Positions 17,014 to 26,443 of a stretch of 64,000 nucleotides of DNA are shown piece by piece. The stretch spans positions 124,001-188,000 of the forward strand of contig JAJEBE010000040.1 in assembly GCA_022822545.1 (NCBI GenBank), in the 5' to 3' direction. The DNA is from Anaerolineae bacterium. GTDB lineage: Bacteria > Chloroflexota > Anaerolineae > Aggregatilineales > Phototrophicaceae. A model generated the notes under the pieces. It had not been told where the DNA came from. It was given only the letters and a program-made list of their open reading frames with translations, and searched no databases. The translations under genes and the position numbers were made by a program. Positions within the stretch are counted from its first letter, which is position 1. Every line of letters starts with the position of its first letter.

Positions 17014-19416
17014 ATGATCAGCGAAAAGACGCTCGCCACACTGGAATTGCACAAGATCCTGCAAGCTCTTTCGGCCTACACCACTTTCGGCGCCGGCGAA
17101 GAATTTGCCATTGAGCTTTACCCGTCGACCGAGCTGGAAGAAGTGCAGCTTTGGCAGCGCGAAACCGCCGAAGCCGTTGCCTTGCTCGAGGAGCGCTCCA
17201 ATATCACCTTGCGCGGCGCCCGCGATGTGCGCGATCCGGTCGTGAAATCCCTGCGCGGCGTCATCATCGAGCCGAGCGCGCTGCTGGATATCCGCTACAC
17301 TTTGCGCCGCGGCACGACGCTCAAGCGCACGCTGGGGCGCATGAGCGCGGCCTTCCCGCTCCTGGCCGAGCTGGCCAACGAGATTGAAGACTGCCTCGAA
17401 TTGCAAAACTCCATCGAGAAGGCGGTCGACGATAACGCCGAGATCAAAGACAGCGCCAGCGCCCGCCTGGCGATTATCCGACGCGACCTCAAAGTCGCCT
17501 TCGAGCGCTTGCAGACCAAACTCAATCGCATCGTCACGAACAAGGCGAACCAGGACAAGCTGCAAGAAGCGATCGTCACTATGCGCCACGGCCGCTACGT
17601 CATCCCGCTCAAAGCCGAGCATAAGGGCAAGATCAAAGGCATCATGCACGATTCCTCCGCTTCCGGCGCTACCATCTTCATTGAGCCGTTGGAGACGGTC
17701 GAGCTCAACAACAAGTGGCGTGAATTGCAGGTCGAGGAGGAAAAGGAGATCCGCCGCATCCTGGCCGACCTCACCGAAGAAGTCGCCGGCGAATGCGAGC
17801 ATATCGTGCGCACAGTGCAGTTGCTGGGCTACCTCGATCTCACCTTTGCCAAAGCGCGCTACGCTCTCGATCACAGTTGCATTCAACCCAAAATGGTCGC
17901 CATCCAATCCAAACTGCCCTCCACCGGGCATCCTGGCAGCACCATCAACCTGCAAGCCGCGCGTCACCCCCTGCTCACAGACCATGTCGTGCCGCTTGAC
18001 CTTCACTTTGACGACGACTGCTGGGTCCTGGTCGTGACCGGCCCCAACACCGGCGGCAAAACAGTTGCCCTCAAGACCGTCGGCTTGATGATCCTGATGG
18101 CGCAATGCGGTTTGCATATCCCGGCGGACGCGGCCGAGCTTTCGGTCTTTCAAGGCATATTCGCCGATATCGGCGACGAGCAAAGCATCGAGCAATCGCT
18201 CTCGACCTTTTCCTCGCACATGACCAATATCATCGACATCCTCGCCCAGGCCGACAGCCGCTCGCTGGTCATCCTCGATGAAGTCGGCGCCGGCACCGAC
18301 CCGGCAGAAGGCTCGGCCTTGGCGCGGGCCCTGCTCAATAACTTCAAGAATCGCGGCGTCACCACCATGGTCACGACCCATCACCCCGAGCTCAAGATCT
18401 ACGGCGTGGAGACGCCGGGCGTGCGCAATGCCAGCGTCGAATTCGACCTGGAAACGCTGCAGCCCACCTACCGCCTGATCGTCGGCTTGCCCGGCCGCTC
18501 CAACGCCCTGGCGATCGCCGAGCGGCTGGGGCTGGATGAGGCGATCGTCGCCGATGCTCGCGGCATGGTGGCCACGGAAGACCTGACCGCCGATGACTTG
18601 CTGGACGAGATCCAGCGCACCCGCGCCGAAACGCGTTTGCAGCATGAAGAGATCGTCCATTTGCGCGAACAAGTTTCGACCCAGCGCGATGACCTGCAAG
18701 CCCGCCTCGACAATATCGAAGACGAGCGCCGCGATGTCATCCGCGCCGCCCGCCGCCACGCCGAAGAGGATCTGAGTGATTTCAACAAACAACTGCGCAA
18801 GATGCGCAACGAACTGCGCTCAGCCGGCATGCCCGCCGAGACACTCAACGCCCTCAAGGCAGCCGCCGATAAAATGGCCAGTTGGACCAAGGCCCCGCTT
18901 GATGACGCGGAAGAAGTTCAGCGGTTGGACGATGTCGATTGGCTGCCGCGCATCGGCGATACCGTCTTCCTCGACACGCTGAACGCCGAGGGCGTCATCG
19001 TCGAGCTGGATGCGAGAGCGGCGCAAGTGCAAGTCGGCTCGCTGCGCGTCCGCGCCAAGTACAGCGATATGCGCCGCCGCAACCGCAGCGAAAGGCGCGC
19101 CGCCGAACGCGGGCACGTCCGCCAATACGAGCCGGCTGATATCCCGCCGCCGCAAGCATCCTCGCCGGGCATGGAGCTCGACATCCGCGGCAAACGCGTC
19201 GACGAAGCGCTGGAAATCCTCGACCGTTACATCAACGCCGCCTACAACGCGGGCCTGCCCTTCGGCAAGATCGTGCATGGCAAGGGCACCGGCCGTCTGC
19301 GCCAGGCCGTGCGCATGTACCTCAAGGATCACGCCCTGATCAGCAAGGTCACGCAGGGCTTGCAGAACGAAGGCGGCGCCGGCGTCACCGTCATTCACAT
19401 GGTGCCGATAACGTGA
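17014..19416 (+). CDS. mutS2: Endonuclease MutS2
   Basis: The start is taken at the ATG at 17014 (MISEKTLATLELHKILQAL), giving 800 residues, typical for MutS2. The upstream in-frame extension overlaps the deacetylase and lacks family similarity. In order there are the MutS core helices, the Walker A GPNTGGKTVALK near residue 343, a Walker B LVILDEVGAGTDPAEG near 420, and a long coiled coil near 530-600 (EIVHLREQVSTQRDDLQA). The C-terminal Smr nuclease domain runs from ~719 to 800, with LDIRGKRVDEAL and HGKGTGRLRQ. MutS2 acts on branched DNA or collided ribosomes and suppresses recombination, unlike mismatch-repair MutS. Confidence 0.95.
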   Translation: MISEKTLATLELHKILQALSAYTTFGAGEEFAIELYPSTELEEVQLWQRETAEAVALLEERSNITLRGARDVRDPVVKSLRGVIIEPSALLDIRYTLRRGTTLKRTLGRMSAAFPLLAELANEIEDCLELQNSIEKAVDDNAEIKDSASARLAIIRRDLKVAFERLQTKLNRIVTNKANQDKLQEAIVTMRHGRYVIPLKAEHKGKIKGIMHDSSASGATIFIEPLETVELNNKWRELQVEEEKEIRRILADLTEEVAGECEHIVRTVQLLGYLDLTFAKARYALDHSCIQPKMVAIQSKLPSTGHPGSTINLQAARHPLLTDHVVPLDLHFDDDCWVLVVTGPNTGGKTVALKTVGLMILMAQCGLHIPADAAELSVFQGIFADIGDEQSIEQSLSTFSSHMTNIIDILAQADSRSLVILDEVGAGTDPAEGSALARALLNNFKNRGVTTMVTTHHPELKIYGVETPGVRNASVEFDLETLQPTYRLIVGLPGRSNALAIAERLGLDEAIVADARGMVATEDLTADDLLDEIQRTRAETRLQHEEIVHLREQVSTQRDDLQARLDNIEDERRDVIRAARRHAEEDLSDFNKQLRKMRNELRSAGMPAETLNALKAAADKMASWTKAPLDDAEEVQRLDDVDWLPRIGDTVFLDTLNAEGVIVELDARAAQVQVGSLRVRAKYSDMRRRNRSERRAAERGHVRQYEPADIPPPQASSPGMELDIRGKRVDEALEILDRYINAAYNAGLPFGKIVHGKGTGRLRQAVRMYLKDHALISKVTQGLQNEGGAGVTVIHMVPIT

Positions 19417-19448
19417 AGTCCTTTTCCCGTTTTCTACCCCACCCCCAG

Positions 19449-19518
19449 CCCCTCCCCGAAGCATCAGGGAGGGGAGTTTCGCACGATGCGACAAGTCTCC
19501 CCCATCGCGATGGGGGAG
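19449..19518. repeat. Two G/C-rich hairpins, dispersed-repeat type
   Basis: Two hairpins sit just after mutS2. The first has arms CCCCTCCC (19449-19456) and GGGAGGGG (19467-19474) with a ten-base loop. The second, 19497-19518, is a perfect 22-base palindrome with arms CTCCCCCAT and ATGGGGGAG around CGCG. A related arrangement ending in GGGGAGTTTC occurs near 40460-40485. These look like short dispersed repeats and could also terminate mutS2 transcription, although no U-run follows. Confidence 0.65.
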
Positions 19519-19609
19519 GTTTAGAGGGGGTTAAATTTGCACGACTGACCTGGAACTACTTCTGTGTACCTGGTGATTCAATTCTATAAGCCGTCAGTTG
19601 CATAATGAC

Positions 19610-20194
19610 ATGACTGAAGACCGCCAGCCAATGTTCAGCCAGCGCTACGCCGACGGCGACATGCCTTGGGATAGCGGCATCACCCCGCCCGAGATCATCG
19701 ACATCCTCGCCGAGTTGTCGCCGGGCAAGGCGCTCGATCTCGGCTGCGGCACTGGCACCGTCATCCGCGATCTTCTGAATCAGGGCTGGCAGGCCGATGG
19801 CATCGACTTCGTGCCGCGCGCGATCGAACTGGCGGCCGCCAAACTTGCCGACTGCCCGCCCGATTCATACCGCCTCGTCTGCGGCGATGTCACGCGCCTG
19901 GCTGATCTGCCCGAACTGCGCCGGCCCTACGATCTCATCATCGATATCGGCTGCGGCCACAGCATCGACAAGGCGCTGAACGAAGCCTACGCCGCCGGCA
20001 TCACAAATCAACTCAAGCCGGGCGGCAGCTTCATGCTCTACGCCAGCCATCCCCGTCCCGAATCGACAGTCGGCTGGACGCCCATGCAGCTTGCGCGGCT
20101 CTTCAACGGCAAGCTCGACTTGTTCTGGGAGCAGCGCAGCTATGATGCGGGACTTGGCGTCGCCGCGAGTTGGTATCGCTGGCGGAAGCGCTAA
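19610..20194 (+). CDS. Class I SAM-dependent methyltransferase
   Basis: The 194-residue product from the ATG at 19610 (MTEDRQPMFSQRYADG) has the Rossmann methyltransferase motifs. Motif I is ALDLGCGTGTVIRDLL near residue 40, motif II is DGIDFVPRAIELA with the acidic ribose-binding residue, YDLIIDIGCGHSI forms motif IV, and LKPGGSFMLY is motif VI. The opening MPWDSGITPPEI resembles thiopurine or tellurite-resistance-type small-molecule methyltransferases. The substrate is unknown. A TTG 12 bases upstream is a possible but less likely start. Confidence 0.85.
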   Translation: MTEDRQPMFSQRYADGDMPWDSGITPPEIIDILAELSPGKALDLGCGTGTVIRDLLNQGWQADGIDFVPRAIELAAAKLADCPPDSYRLVCGDVTRLADLPELRRPYDLIIDIGCGHSIDKALNEAYAAGITNQLKPGGSFMLYASHPRPESTVGWTPMQLARLFNGKLDLFWEQRSYDAGLGVAASWYRWRKR

Positions 20195-20207
20195 AGGCGC
20201 TTAAAAC

Positions 20208-20213
20208 TATAAT
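20208..20213 (+). promoter_or_regulatory. Candidate -10 hexamer ahead of the glycosyltransferase
   Basis: TATAAT ends seven bases before an ATG at 20221 that opens a four-codon frame (MIKF, stop at 20233). The real gene starts 11 bases later at 20245. The element could drive transcription with the tiny frame as a leaderless leader peptide. The evidence is the hexamer and its spacing only. Confidence 0.3.
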
Positions 20214-20244
20214 TAGCGGCATGATCAAATTCTAAGATCAGCTT

Positions 20245-21456
20245 ATGCCATTTGAATCGACAATACACAAACCGATACTCCCTCGCTCAAGACTGTGGTG
20301 GCTTGGTCTTGTGCTACTGCTATTGTTGGCCGGCTGGCTCTATTTCCGCGGCTACAATGCGAGCTTGCCCTTTATTAAGCACGTCGACGAACCACATCAT
20401 CTGCTAGCAGCGCAGCTGACGATAGACGATGGCAGCGCGCGAAGAGTCAACCACGAAGCCTATCCGCCAGGTGTGAGGACTCTCAACTATTTACTGCTCA
20501 AGCATGTCAAGCCCCCAGAAGCCCATCACGGCACGATGCTGCCCGCCCTTCGCCTCATTACCATTACAGCCTGGATGCTGGTCGTGGTGGTCATTGCGCT
20601 TCTAGGTTCAATGATAAGTCATCCCTTGACCGGACTGATGTCGGCAGCAATTTGGATTGTCAATCCTTGGGTCGTCGAGCGAGCGCGCTGGGCGCTGCCA
20701 GATGGCTTTTTGACGCTTTTCACGTTACTGGCATTGTGGCTGGCATTAGTCGGCTGCTTGCGGTGCCGCCGCAGTTTCAGCACAGCGGCGGTCTACAGTA
20801 TCATGTTGGCGATTGTATTTAAGACGCAGGCGCTTTTTGTCGCACCACTTATTCTGTTGCTGCCGCTCATAAACTTGTCGAGAATGCCAGAACGGCGCAA
20901 AGATGTATGGCAGTTGACTTTCTGGAACAGTTTGCGATTTGCTGTATTCCTATTTTGGCTGCTTCTGATATACCCAACGCTAGAAGCCAATAACATTCCA
21001 TATTGGGCTGCGCCAACAGACAGCGTTTCGCTCCCTTCTGTTCAGGTGATTTTGCATAATCTGCTGCCGGTGTTACAGAGTTTTCAATCGCTCCACGTCT
21101 GGATGGGACAACTATTGCTAACCGCTCTTTTTTGGCGCTATAGGCAACGCATAAACGGCATCGTTCTTATCGTCCTGATTGTTAGCGGACTATGCTGGCT
21201 CATCGGCATCAGCCTATTTGGAATGCAGGACTTGCGCCAATTTTTCGTGTTAGGCGCTATGCTGGCACTGCTTTACGCAATGGGTTTTACTGTATTGAGT
21301 TACTTGCTTGAAGAAGCATTAACACACCTGCCCCCCCCCCGCCGCGCAACAATTATTGCTGCGTTTTCGCCTAGTCTTAGCCACAAGCATCATTACCATA
21401 TTTTTCGCCATCTGTCTGCTGCCCTCTTATCGCGAATCGGATGCGCTAGCGCATAA
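20245..21456 (+). CDS. Polytopic glycosyltransferase, N-terminal part before a frameshift
   Basis: This 403-codon frame is the membrane part of a larger enzyme. It has a signal-anchor (LWWLGLVLLLLLAGWLYF), an acidic loop motif KHVDEPHHLLAA like the D-E catalytic loop of GT39/PMT-type glycosyltransferases, and about nine membrane segments. In the last 40 residues the reading frame leaves the hydrophobic pattern just after ALTHLPPP. The cause is a run of ten C at 21331-21340. With nine C the frame continues directly into the downstream 284-codon frame, giving a single protein of about 654 residues. Composition is somewhat AT-richer than its neighbours. It may be phase-variable, inactivated, or an assembly artefact. 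Confidence 0.72.
   Translation: MPFESTIHKPILPRSRLWWLGLVLLLLLAGWLYFRGYNASLPFIKHVDEPHHLLAAQLTIDDGSARRVNHEAYPPGVRTLNYLLLKHVKPPEAHHGTMLPALRLITITAWMLVVVVIALLGSMISHPLTGLMSAAIWIVNPWVVERARWALPDGFLTLFTLLALWLALVGCLRCRRSFSTAAVYSIMLAIVFKTQALFVAPLILLLPLINLSRMPERRKDVWQLTFWNSLRFAVFLFWLLLIYPTLEANNIPYWAAPTDSVSLPSVQVILHNLLPVLQSFQSLHVWMGQLLLTALFWRYRQRINGIVLIVLIVSGLCWLIGISLFGMQDLRQFFVLGAMLALLYAMGFTVLSYLLEEALTHLPPPRRATIIAAFSPSLSHKHHYHIFRHLSAALLSRIGCASA
21331..21340 (+). repeat. Homopolymer C10 tract inside a glycosyltransferase gene
   Basis: Ten consecutive C residues lie exactly where the two halves of the glycosyltransferase gene change frame. Removing one C joins the frames (Leu-Pro-Pro-Pro then Ala-Ala-Gln-Gln-Leu-Leu). 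Tracts of this kind are classic slippage sites and also classic sequencing-error sites. Confidence 0.9.
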
Positions 21457-22210
21457 CTTCACGCTGCACGACCGCCGCAATGACCTGGCAACATATATGG
21501 ACACATCTCTTCCACCAGGCATGTATATCGCCAATTATGACAATCACAAAACATTTAACCGCGCTTGGGGCGGTTACAACGGTCAACATGACTTCCTATG
21601 GTTAAAGCCCTCGGCTGCGCTGTCCGACAAGCCCATTTCAGAGTGGCGCGAATTAGGGGTTGAATACGCTATTATGCCGCATCTGCCGCTGTTGGTGGAC
21701 GCCGATATTTATTCTCCGAACGAAACTACTCTGCTGAAGACCTATCCCATAGACCCCAACTTCCGCGGACCCGATATGGTCGTCCTTCGCCTATACCCGA
21801 TGCAATTCGCTGCGACCGGACAACTCGGCCCCATCCACCTCGTCGGCTATGATCTCAATGCCACTCAGCTACCGCCCGGGGGCGACCTCGTCTTCCGCCA
21901 CTATTGGCGCGCCGACTCTCCCACCGCTGCCCCCAAGCGGGTCTTCAACCACTTGCTGGACAGCAAGGGCGAACTTGTCGCTCAAGTCGACTACATCCCT
22001 TTATTCGACGAGCGCCGCTCCACCAGCACTTGGGACGACCCCGACGAGATCCTGCTAGGGCGCGAATTCATCCTAAACCTGCCCGCCGACTTAAGACCCG
22101 GCCACTATACGCTGACGAGCGGCTTAAACGATGCGGAGACCGGCATACTGCTGGCGCCCGACGGCAGCGATCGTCTCCATATCGCCACGATCACCGTCAT
22201 TGACGCCTAG
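21356..22210 (+). CDS. Glycosyltransferase C-terminal part (after the frameshift)
   Basis: This frame has no convincing start of its own (the first candidate is a TTG at 21356) and is best read as the second half of the gene beginning at 20245. It opens with a final membrane helix (TSIITIFFAICLLPSY). A soluble domain follows (YMDTSLPPGMYIANYDNHKTF, EWRELGVEYAIMPHLP) and then a C-terminal beta-sandwich with HLVGYDLN, FNHLLDSKGELVAQVD and LPADLRPGHYTLTSGL. That last pattern is widespread in large membrane glycosyltransferases of Chloroflexota. Both the hydrophobic and the soluble part are intact once the frame is restored. Confidence 0.72.
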   Translation: MLRFRLVLATSIITIFFAICLLPSYRESDALAHNFTLHDRRNDLATYMDTSLPPGMYIANYDNHKTFNRAWGGYNGQHDFLWLKPSAALSDKPISEWRELGVEYAIMPHLPLLVDADIYSPNETTLLKTYPIDPNFRGPDMVVLRLYPMQFAATGQLGPIHLVGYDLNATQLPPGGDLVFRHYWRADSPTAAPKRVFNHLLDSKGELVAQVDYIPLFDERRSTSTWDDPDEILLGREFILNLPADLRPGHYTLTSGLNDAETGILLAPDGSDRLHIATITVIDA

Positions 22211-22311
22211 CCCGCATCCCAACAACCATTATCACTTTCCCGCCCACCCGTCGCGCCCAATTCCACGATTCCACTATAATGAAGGCGCAATCCCGAGCAT
22301 CCAAGGTCTCC

Positions 22312-24483
22312 ATGCGCCGTCTCGCCCTACTCTGCCTACTCTGCCTGCTCACAGTCAGCGGTTGCCGCCAGGCTGCCGATCAGTCAGCCGCCGCCATCGC
22401 GACCGCCGCGCCAAAGCGTCAAGCGGCCGATCTTGAAGCCGCCAGCGCTGTGGCCAGCCGCTTCCTCGAAGCCTGGCAAAGCGGCGACTTCGCGGCCATG
22501 CACGACTTGCTCACCTTCCGCAACCGCGAGTTGACATCGTTCACCGAATTCCGCGATCTCTATCAAAATGCGCAGGACACGATGGCGCTCGATAGCATGG
22601 AGTTTCGCCCGCGCACACTGACCGGCGACGGGCGCGTGCTCACCTTCCAATACGCGATGACCTTCAAATCCCGCATCCTGGGCCGATTCAGCGACCCCGA
22701 CCGGCGGCTGCAACTGGTCATTGATCCCGGCGCCGACGCCTGGCGCATCGCCTGGTCGCCCGCCGATGTCTTCGCCGAGATGGGCCAGGGCGCGCGCCTC
22801 ATCTTCGAAGAGCAGGTGCCCGGCCGCGCCAACATTTATGATCGATACGGCAAGATACTGGCGGACCAAAACGGGCGCGTTGTGACTGTCCTGGTCGATA
22901 ACCGGCACATCCCCGATCGTGAGATCTGCTTTGGCGCCCTGGCCGAGGCAAGCGGCAAATCAGTCGAGTTCTTCCGCGATCTTTTTAATGTTCGCTCCGG
23001 CGCCGACTGGATCGTCGATGCCGGCATCCTGGAAGCGACCGACTACATCGAAACCGGCGATCGCCTCAAGAGCGACTGCGGCGCCGAATTCCAGCAGCAG
23101 CCGACCCGCCGCTACCTTGACGGGGCTTTGCTGCCGCATGTCATCGGTCATGTCGGTTATCCCGATCCCGAAGAAATCGCGGGGCTGGAAGCCATCGGCT
23201 TCGACGCCGAGACCATCATCGGCAAAGCCGGCATTGAAGCCAGCATGAATCGCACGCTGGCGGGCCAGCCGGGCGGGCGGCTCTCCCTGGTCGGCGCGGA
23301 CGGACGCCGTATCCGCGTATTAAGCGAAGTTCGCTCGCGCATCCCCGAAAGCCTGTGGCTCACGATCGATGCCGGCCTGCAAGCTGCGGTCGTCCGTTTA
23401 CTGACGGCAGCCTACGAAAACGGCACATGGGCGGCTGACTCGCCCGGCGCGGCTGTCCTCGTCATGGACGTGCACAACGGCGAAATCCTGGCGCTGTTCA
23501 GCCACCCGACATTCGACGCCAACATCCTCAATCCCTTCCCCATTGTGGGGCGCGCCACCGCGACGGAAGCGCTGGAGGCGCTGACCGAGGACGAACGCCT
23601 GCCCATGCTCAACCGCGCCGCGCAAGGCGCATACCCAACCGGCTCGGTTATGAAAGGGATGACCGCTATCGCCGCGCTGGAGAGCGGCGTCTACGATGAT
23701 GACACGCGTTATCACTGCATCGGCAGTTGGGCTTATGGCGCCGATATACGTTATGACTGGCTTCGCAGCGGCCACGGCATCATGTCGGTTCAGACCGGCA
23801 TCACCAATAGCTGCAACCCTTTCTTCTATGAAGCCGGCTTCCGCCTGAACGCCAAAGACCCCTGGCTCCTGCCCTCCTACGCCGTCAAACTTGGCTTGGG
23901 AAACAGCACCGGCATTAACCAGATTCCCGAAGTCACCGGCATCGCGCCCAGCCCCGATAACGTCACGCGTTATACCGGCTTGCCCTGGTCCTACGCCCAT
24001 GCCGTCAATCTGTCCATCGGTCAAGGCGAGGTCCTGGCGAGCCCCTTGCAGATGCTGCGCCTCTACGCCGTCATCGCCAATGGCGGCTATCTCCTGCGGC
24101 CGCATCTCGTGCGCGAGCGCGGCATCCTCGATCAGCGTACACGCGTCGCCGAGCGCGAGGTCATGCTGGATACGCAATTTGATCCCGCCAACCTCGCCAT
24201 CATCCGCCGCGGCATGTGCGATGTCGTCAGCAGCTACACCGGCACCGCCGCGCACCAATTCTACAATTCGCCACTGCGCGATGTGGGCGTCTGCGGCAAG
24301 ACCGGCACGGCGCAGGTGCCCGGCGACGACAAGCGGCCGCATAGCTGGTTCATTGCCTACGCGCCAGCCAAAGAGCCGCAAATCGCTATTGTCACCATGG
24401 TGGAAAACGCGGGCGAGGGCTCAGCAGTGGCGGCGCCGCTGACGCGCGAGATCCTGGAGTATTATTACTTCGGCTCGTCTTGA
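22312..24483 (+). CDS. Penicillin-binding protein 2-like transpeptidase lipoprotein
   Basis: I choose the ATG at 22312 because it gives a lipoprotein signal with a lipobox (MRRLALLCLLCLLTVSGC), for 723 residues. An AAGG lies seven bases upstream. The ATG at 22279 overlaps a TATAAT and is less likely. Domains in order are an NTF2-like MecA_N region (~35-150), a PBP dimerisation domain (~160-330, RANIYDRYGKILADQNG), and a transpeptidase domain with the SxxK nucleophile SVMK near 445, SCN near 500 and KTGTAQ near 662. It cross-links peptidoglycan outside the membrane. Lipid anchoring in place of the usual transmembrane anchor is a variation. Confidence 0.92.
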   Translation: MRRLALLCLLCLLTVSGCRQAADQSAAAIATAAPKRQAADLEAASAVASRFLEAWQSGDFAAMHDLLTFRNRELTSFTEFRDLYQNAQDTMALDSMEFRPRTLTGDGRVLTFQYAMTFKSRILGRFSDPDRRLQLVIDPGADAWRIAWSPADVFAEMGQGARLIFEEQVPGRANIYDRYGKILADQNGRVVTVLVDNRHIPDREICFGALAEASGKSVEFFRDLFNVRSGADWIVDAGILEATDYIETGDRLKSDCGAEFQQQPTRRYLDGALLPHVIGHVGYPDPEEIAGLEAIGFDAETIIGKAGIEASMNRTLAGQPGGRLSLVGADGRRIRVLSEVRSRIPESLWLTIDAGLQAAVVRLLTAAYENGTWAADSPGAAVLVMDVHNGEILALFSHPTFDANILNPFPIVGRATATEALEALTEDERLPMLNRAAQGAYPTGSVMKGMTAIAALESGVYDDDTRYHCIGSWAYGADIRYDWLRSGHGIMSVQTGITNSCNPFFYEAGFRLNAKDPWLLPSYAVKLGLGNSTGINQIPEVTGIAPSPDNVTRYTGLPWSYAHAVNLSIGQGEVLASPLQMLRLYAVIANGGYLLRPHLVRERGILDQRTRVAEREVMLDTQFDPANLAIIRRGMCDVVSSYTGTAAHQFYNSPLRDVGVCGKTGTAQVPGDDKRPHSWFIAYAPAKEPQIAIVTMVENAGEGSAVAAPLTREILEYYYFGSS

Positions 24484-24484
24484 C

Positions 24485-24883
24485 TCAACCGGCGATCACC
24501 AACTGCAATCCGATAATCGCCAACTCAACCGCCAATGCCCGCAGATACAGCCGGCGCATCCCGAAGGTCCGCCAGCGCTTCATGCCGTAATCCAGCAGAT
24601 ATATCACGATGCCCACCATGACAGCGCCGCCAGCCAGCAAAAAGAAATTTCGTACCGTGGCCAAGGCATAGCGGCTGCTCACCGGACTGTCGTTCGTCGT
24701 GATAATGACATAGGCGGCCGCAAATTGCACCAAGTCCAGCAGCGCGAAAAATGACACCAGCGCCAAGGCCATAACGCAAGCGATAAGAACCAGATTCAGC
24801 AGCATGTCCGCCGGTCGCGGCGCTTTTTCTCGCTTTGCCGCCCCGCGCTGCCTTCCTGTCGCCACGTTCTTCTCTTTCTTCAT
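24485..24883 (-). CDS. Small polytopic membrane protein, unknown function
   Basis: The start is taken at the Met at 24883 (MKKEKNVATGRQRG), giving 132 residues; the longer upstream frame is low-complexity and lacks hydrophobic pattern. A basic N-terminus of ~30 residues is followed by three membrane segments (LLNLVLIACVMALALVSFFALL, VRNFFLLAGGAVMVGIVIYLL and YLRALAVELAIIGLQLVIAG). No family is recognised. It is convergent with the PBP gene, one base apart, and divergent from coxB. Confidence 0.6.
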   Translation of the reverse strand: MKKEKNVATGRQRGAAKREKAPRPADMLLNLVLIACVMALALVSFFALLDLVQFAAAYVIITTNDSPVSSRYALATVRNFFLLAGGAVMVGIVIYLLDYGMKRWRTFGMRRLYLRALAVELAIIGLQLVIAG

Positions 24884-25159
24884 ACCTGCCAGTAGCTCAC
24901 ATTGACGCATCCACGCAACTCCAATACTACCGTAAACGGACCAGGAGACCAACGGGCAGCCCGCCAAGCCCTCTCTCACGATTCGCAACTCTTGCGCAGA
25001 CATGCGCTTGAAATGAATGGGGCTCTTCGCTACAATTGTGACAAATTGAACAAGCGCCTGTGGTGCGCCATTCGCGACTGCGAAGGGCTGGCCAGGCGAC
25101 AGCAAATTGCCTTGTGATATCAGGTTCTCGTGGCTCTAAATTGCAGGTGGTAGTCCAGT

Positions 25160-26443
25160 ATGGAAGATAATCGTTCCAATACCCCATCGATTAGCCCGGC
25201 CGCCATTGTCGTCGCCGCCGTCTTCATCGTCGTCAGCGCCATCGGCATCAACTGGTTCACGAGCTTTGTCCCGGTCGTTTTGCCAGCGCAGGCTTCGGCT
25301 GAATCCAAGAGCGTCGACGAGCTCTTCTACATTCTGGTCATTATCGGCGGCGTGGTCTTCTTTCTCATCCAGGGTATGCTGCTCATCTCCGTGATATTCT
25401 TTCGCGCCCGCGGCGATGACCGCAGCGACGGCCCCACCTATCACGGCAATCCTCTGCTGGAACTGGTCTGGACCATCATCCCGTCGCTGGTCGTTGTATT
25501 CCTGGCGGTGGTCAGCTTCAATGTTTGGAGCCAAAACTCCGAGCCGAAAGCGGCTGTCAACATGATCAACGGCGAAGAGATCGCCATCAAAGTGACCGGC
25601 GCGCGTTATGCCTGGACGCATACCTACGAGACCGGCCAGCTCGATCCCGATGGCGACCCGATCGTCATCAATAGCGGCGACGCGCTGCATACCTACATCG
25701 GCCAGAATGTCGATCTCGAATTGCGGACGCAAGACGTGATCCATTCCTACTGGGTGCCGGCCATGCGCGTCAAGCAAGACCTGCTGCCCGGCAATCCCGC
25801 GACCGGCGGCCGACCGACCGAAATCCGCTTTACTCCCATCCGCGTCGACGGCGCCGAATACCCGGCCACTTATCCCATCGTCTGCGCCGAGCTCTGTGGC
25901 GACGGTCACGGACGAATGCGCGGCACGGTCGTCGTCTATGAGGATGAGCAACAATTCCTCGAGCAATTCTACGATCCCGCCATCCACGCGATTTTGAATC
26001 CGCCGGCTGATCCCGTCCTCCGCGGCGAGATCATCATTCAAGAATATGTCTGTCACAGTTGCCACGTCCTCGATAGCCTGGGCTGGACGAGCCGCACCGG
26101 GCCATCTCTCAACGGCATCGCTGACCGGGCCGGGGAGCGCGTCCCCGGGCAATCGGCCGAAGAATACATCGTCACTTCGGTTTGGGATGCGGCCGCTTTC
26201 GTCGTCCCCGGTTATACCGAGCAGATGGCGCAATTCGGTCCTGACCAGCCCGATACCTATCAGATGGACGCGGAGCAACTCTATTCCATCGTGGCCTACC
26301 TCTGCACACAGGGCGAGCAGTCGGACTGCGATTTGGAAAACAGCACGACCGCCATCCCCGAGGCGATCCAAACTGTCTTCGGCTTGGAGGTCGATATCAC
26401 CTTCGGCCAGGGCGATGACGAAGCGACCGACGCGGAGGTCTAA
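25160..26443 (+). CDS. coxB: Cytochrome c oxidase subunit II with fused cytochrome c (caa3-type)
   Basis: The 427-residue protein begins with two membrane segments (~10-40 and ~55-85) and the LLELVWTIIPSLVV signature. The CuA cupredoxin domain has VCAELCGDGHGRM near 242-253, supplying the Cys, Glu, Cys, His and Met ligands of the dinuclear copper site. A class I cytochrome c domain follows, with the haem motif CHSCH near 297 and a candidate distal Met in YTEQMAQFG. This is the caa3-type layout, where cytochrome c is built into subunit II. It is first in a six-gene oxidase cluster. The acidic tail EATDAEV is followed, beyond the stop, by more in-frame acidic low-complexity codons. Confidence 0.95.
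   Translation: MEDNRSNTPSISPAAIVVAAVFIVVSAIGINWFTSFVPVVLPAQASAESKSVDELFYILVIIGGVVFFLIQGMLLISVIFFRARGDDRSDGPTYHGNPLLELVWTIIPSLVVVFLAVVSFNVWSQNSEPKAAVNMINGEEIAIKVTGARYAWTHTYETGQLDPDGDPIVINSGDALHTYIGQNVDLELRTQDVIHSYWVPAMRVKQDLLPGNPATGGRPTEIRFTPIRVDGAEYPATYPIVCAELCGDGHGRMRGTVVVYEDEQQFLEQFYDPAIHAILNPPADPVLRGEIIIQEYVCHSCHVLDSLGWTSRTGPSLNGIADRAGERVPGQSAEEYIVTSVWDAAAFVVPGYTEQMAQFGPDQPDTYQMDAEQLYSIVAYLCTQGEQSDCDLENSTTAIPEAIQTVFGLEVDITFGQGDDEATDAEV

Noticed and set aside
16915-18792. A 625-codon open frame antisense to mutS2
   Set aside because: It mirrors the GC-rich codon pattern of mutS2, has no recognisable domain and lies wholly inside a firmly identified gene.
23398-24381. A 327-codon frame antisense to the PBP gene
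   Set aside because: The PBP catalytic motifs are all on the plus strand.
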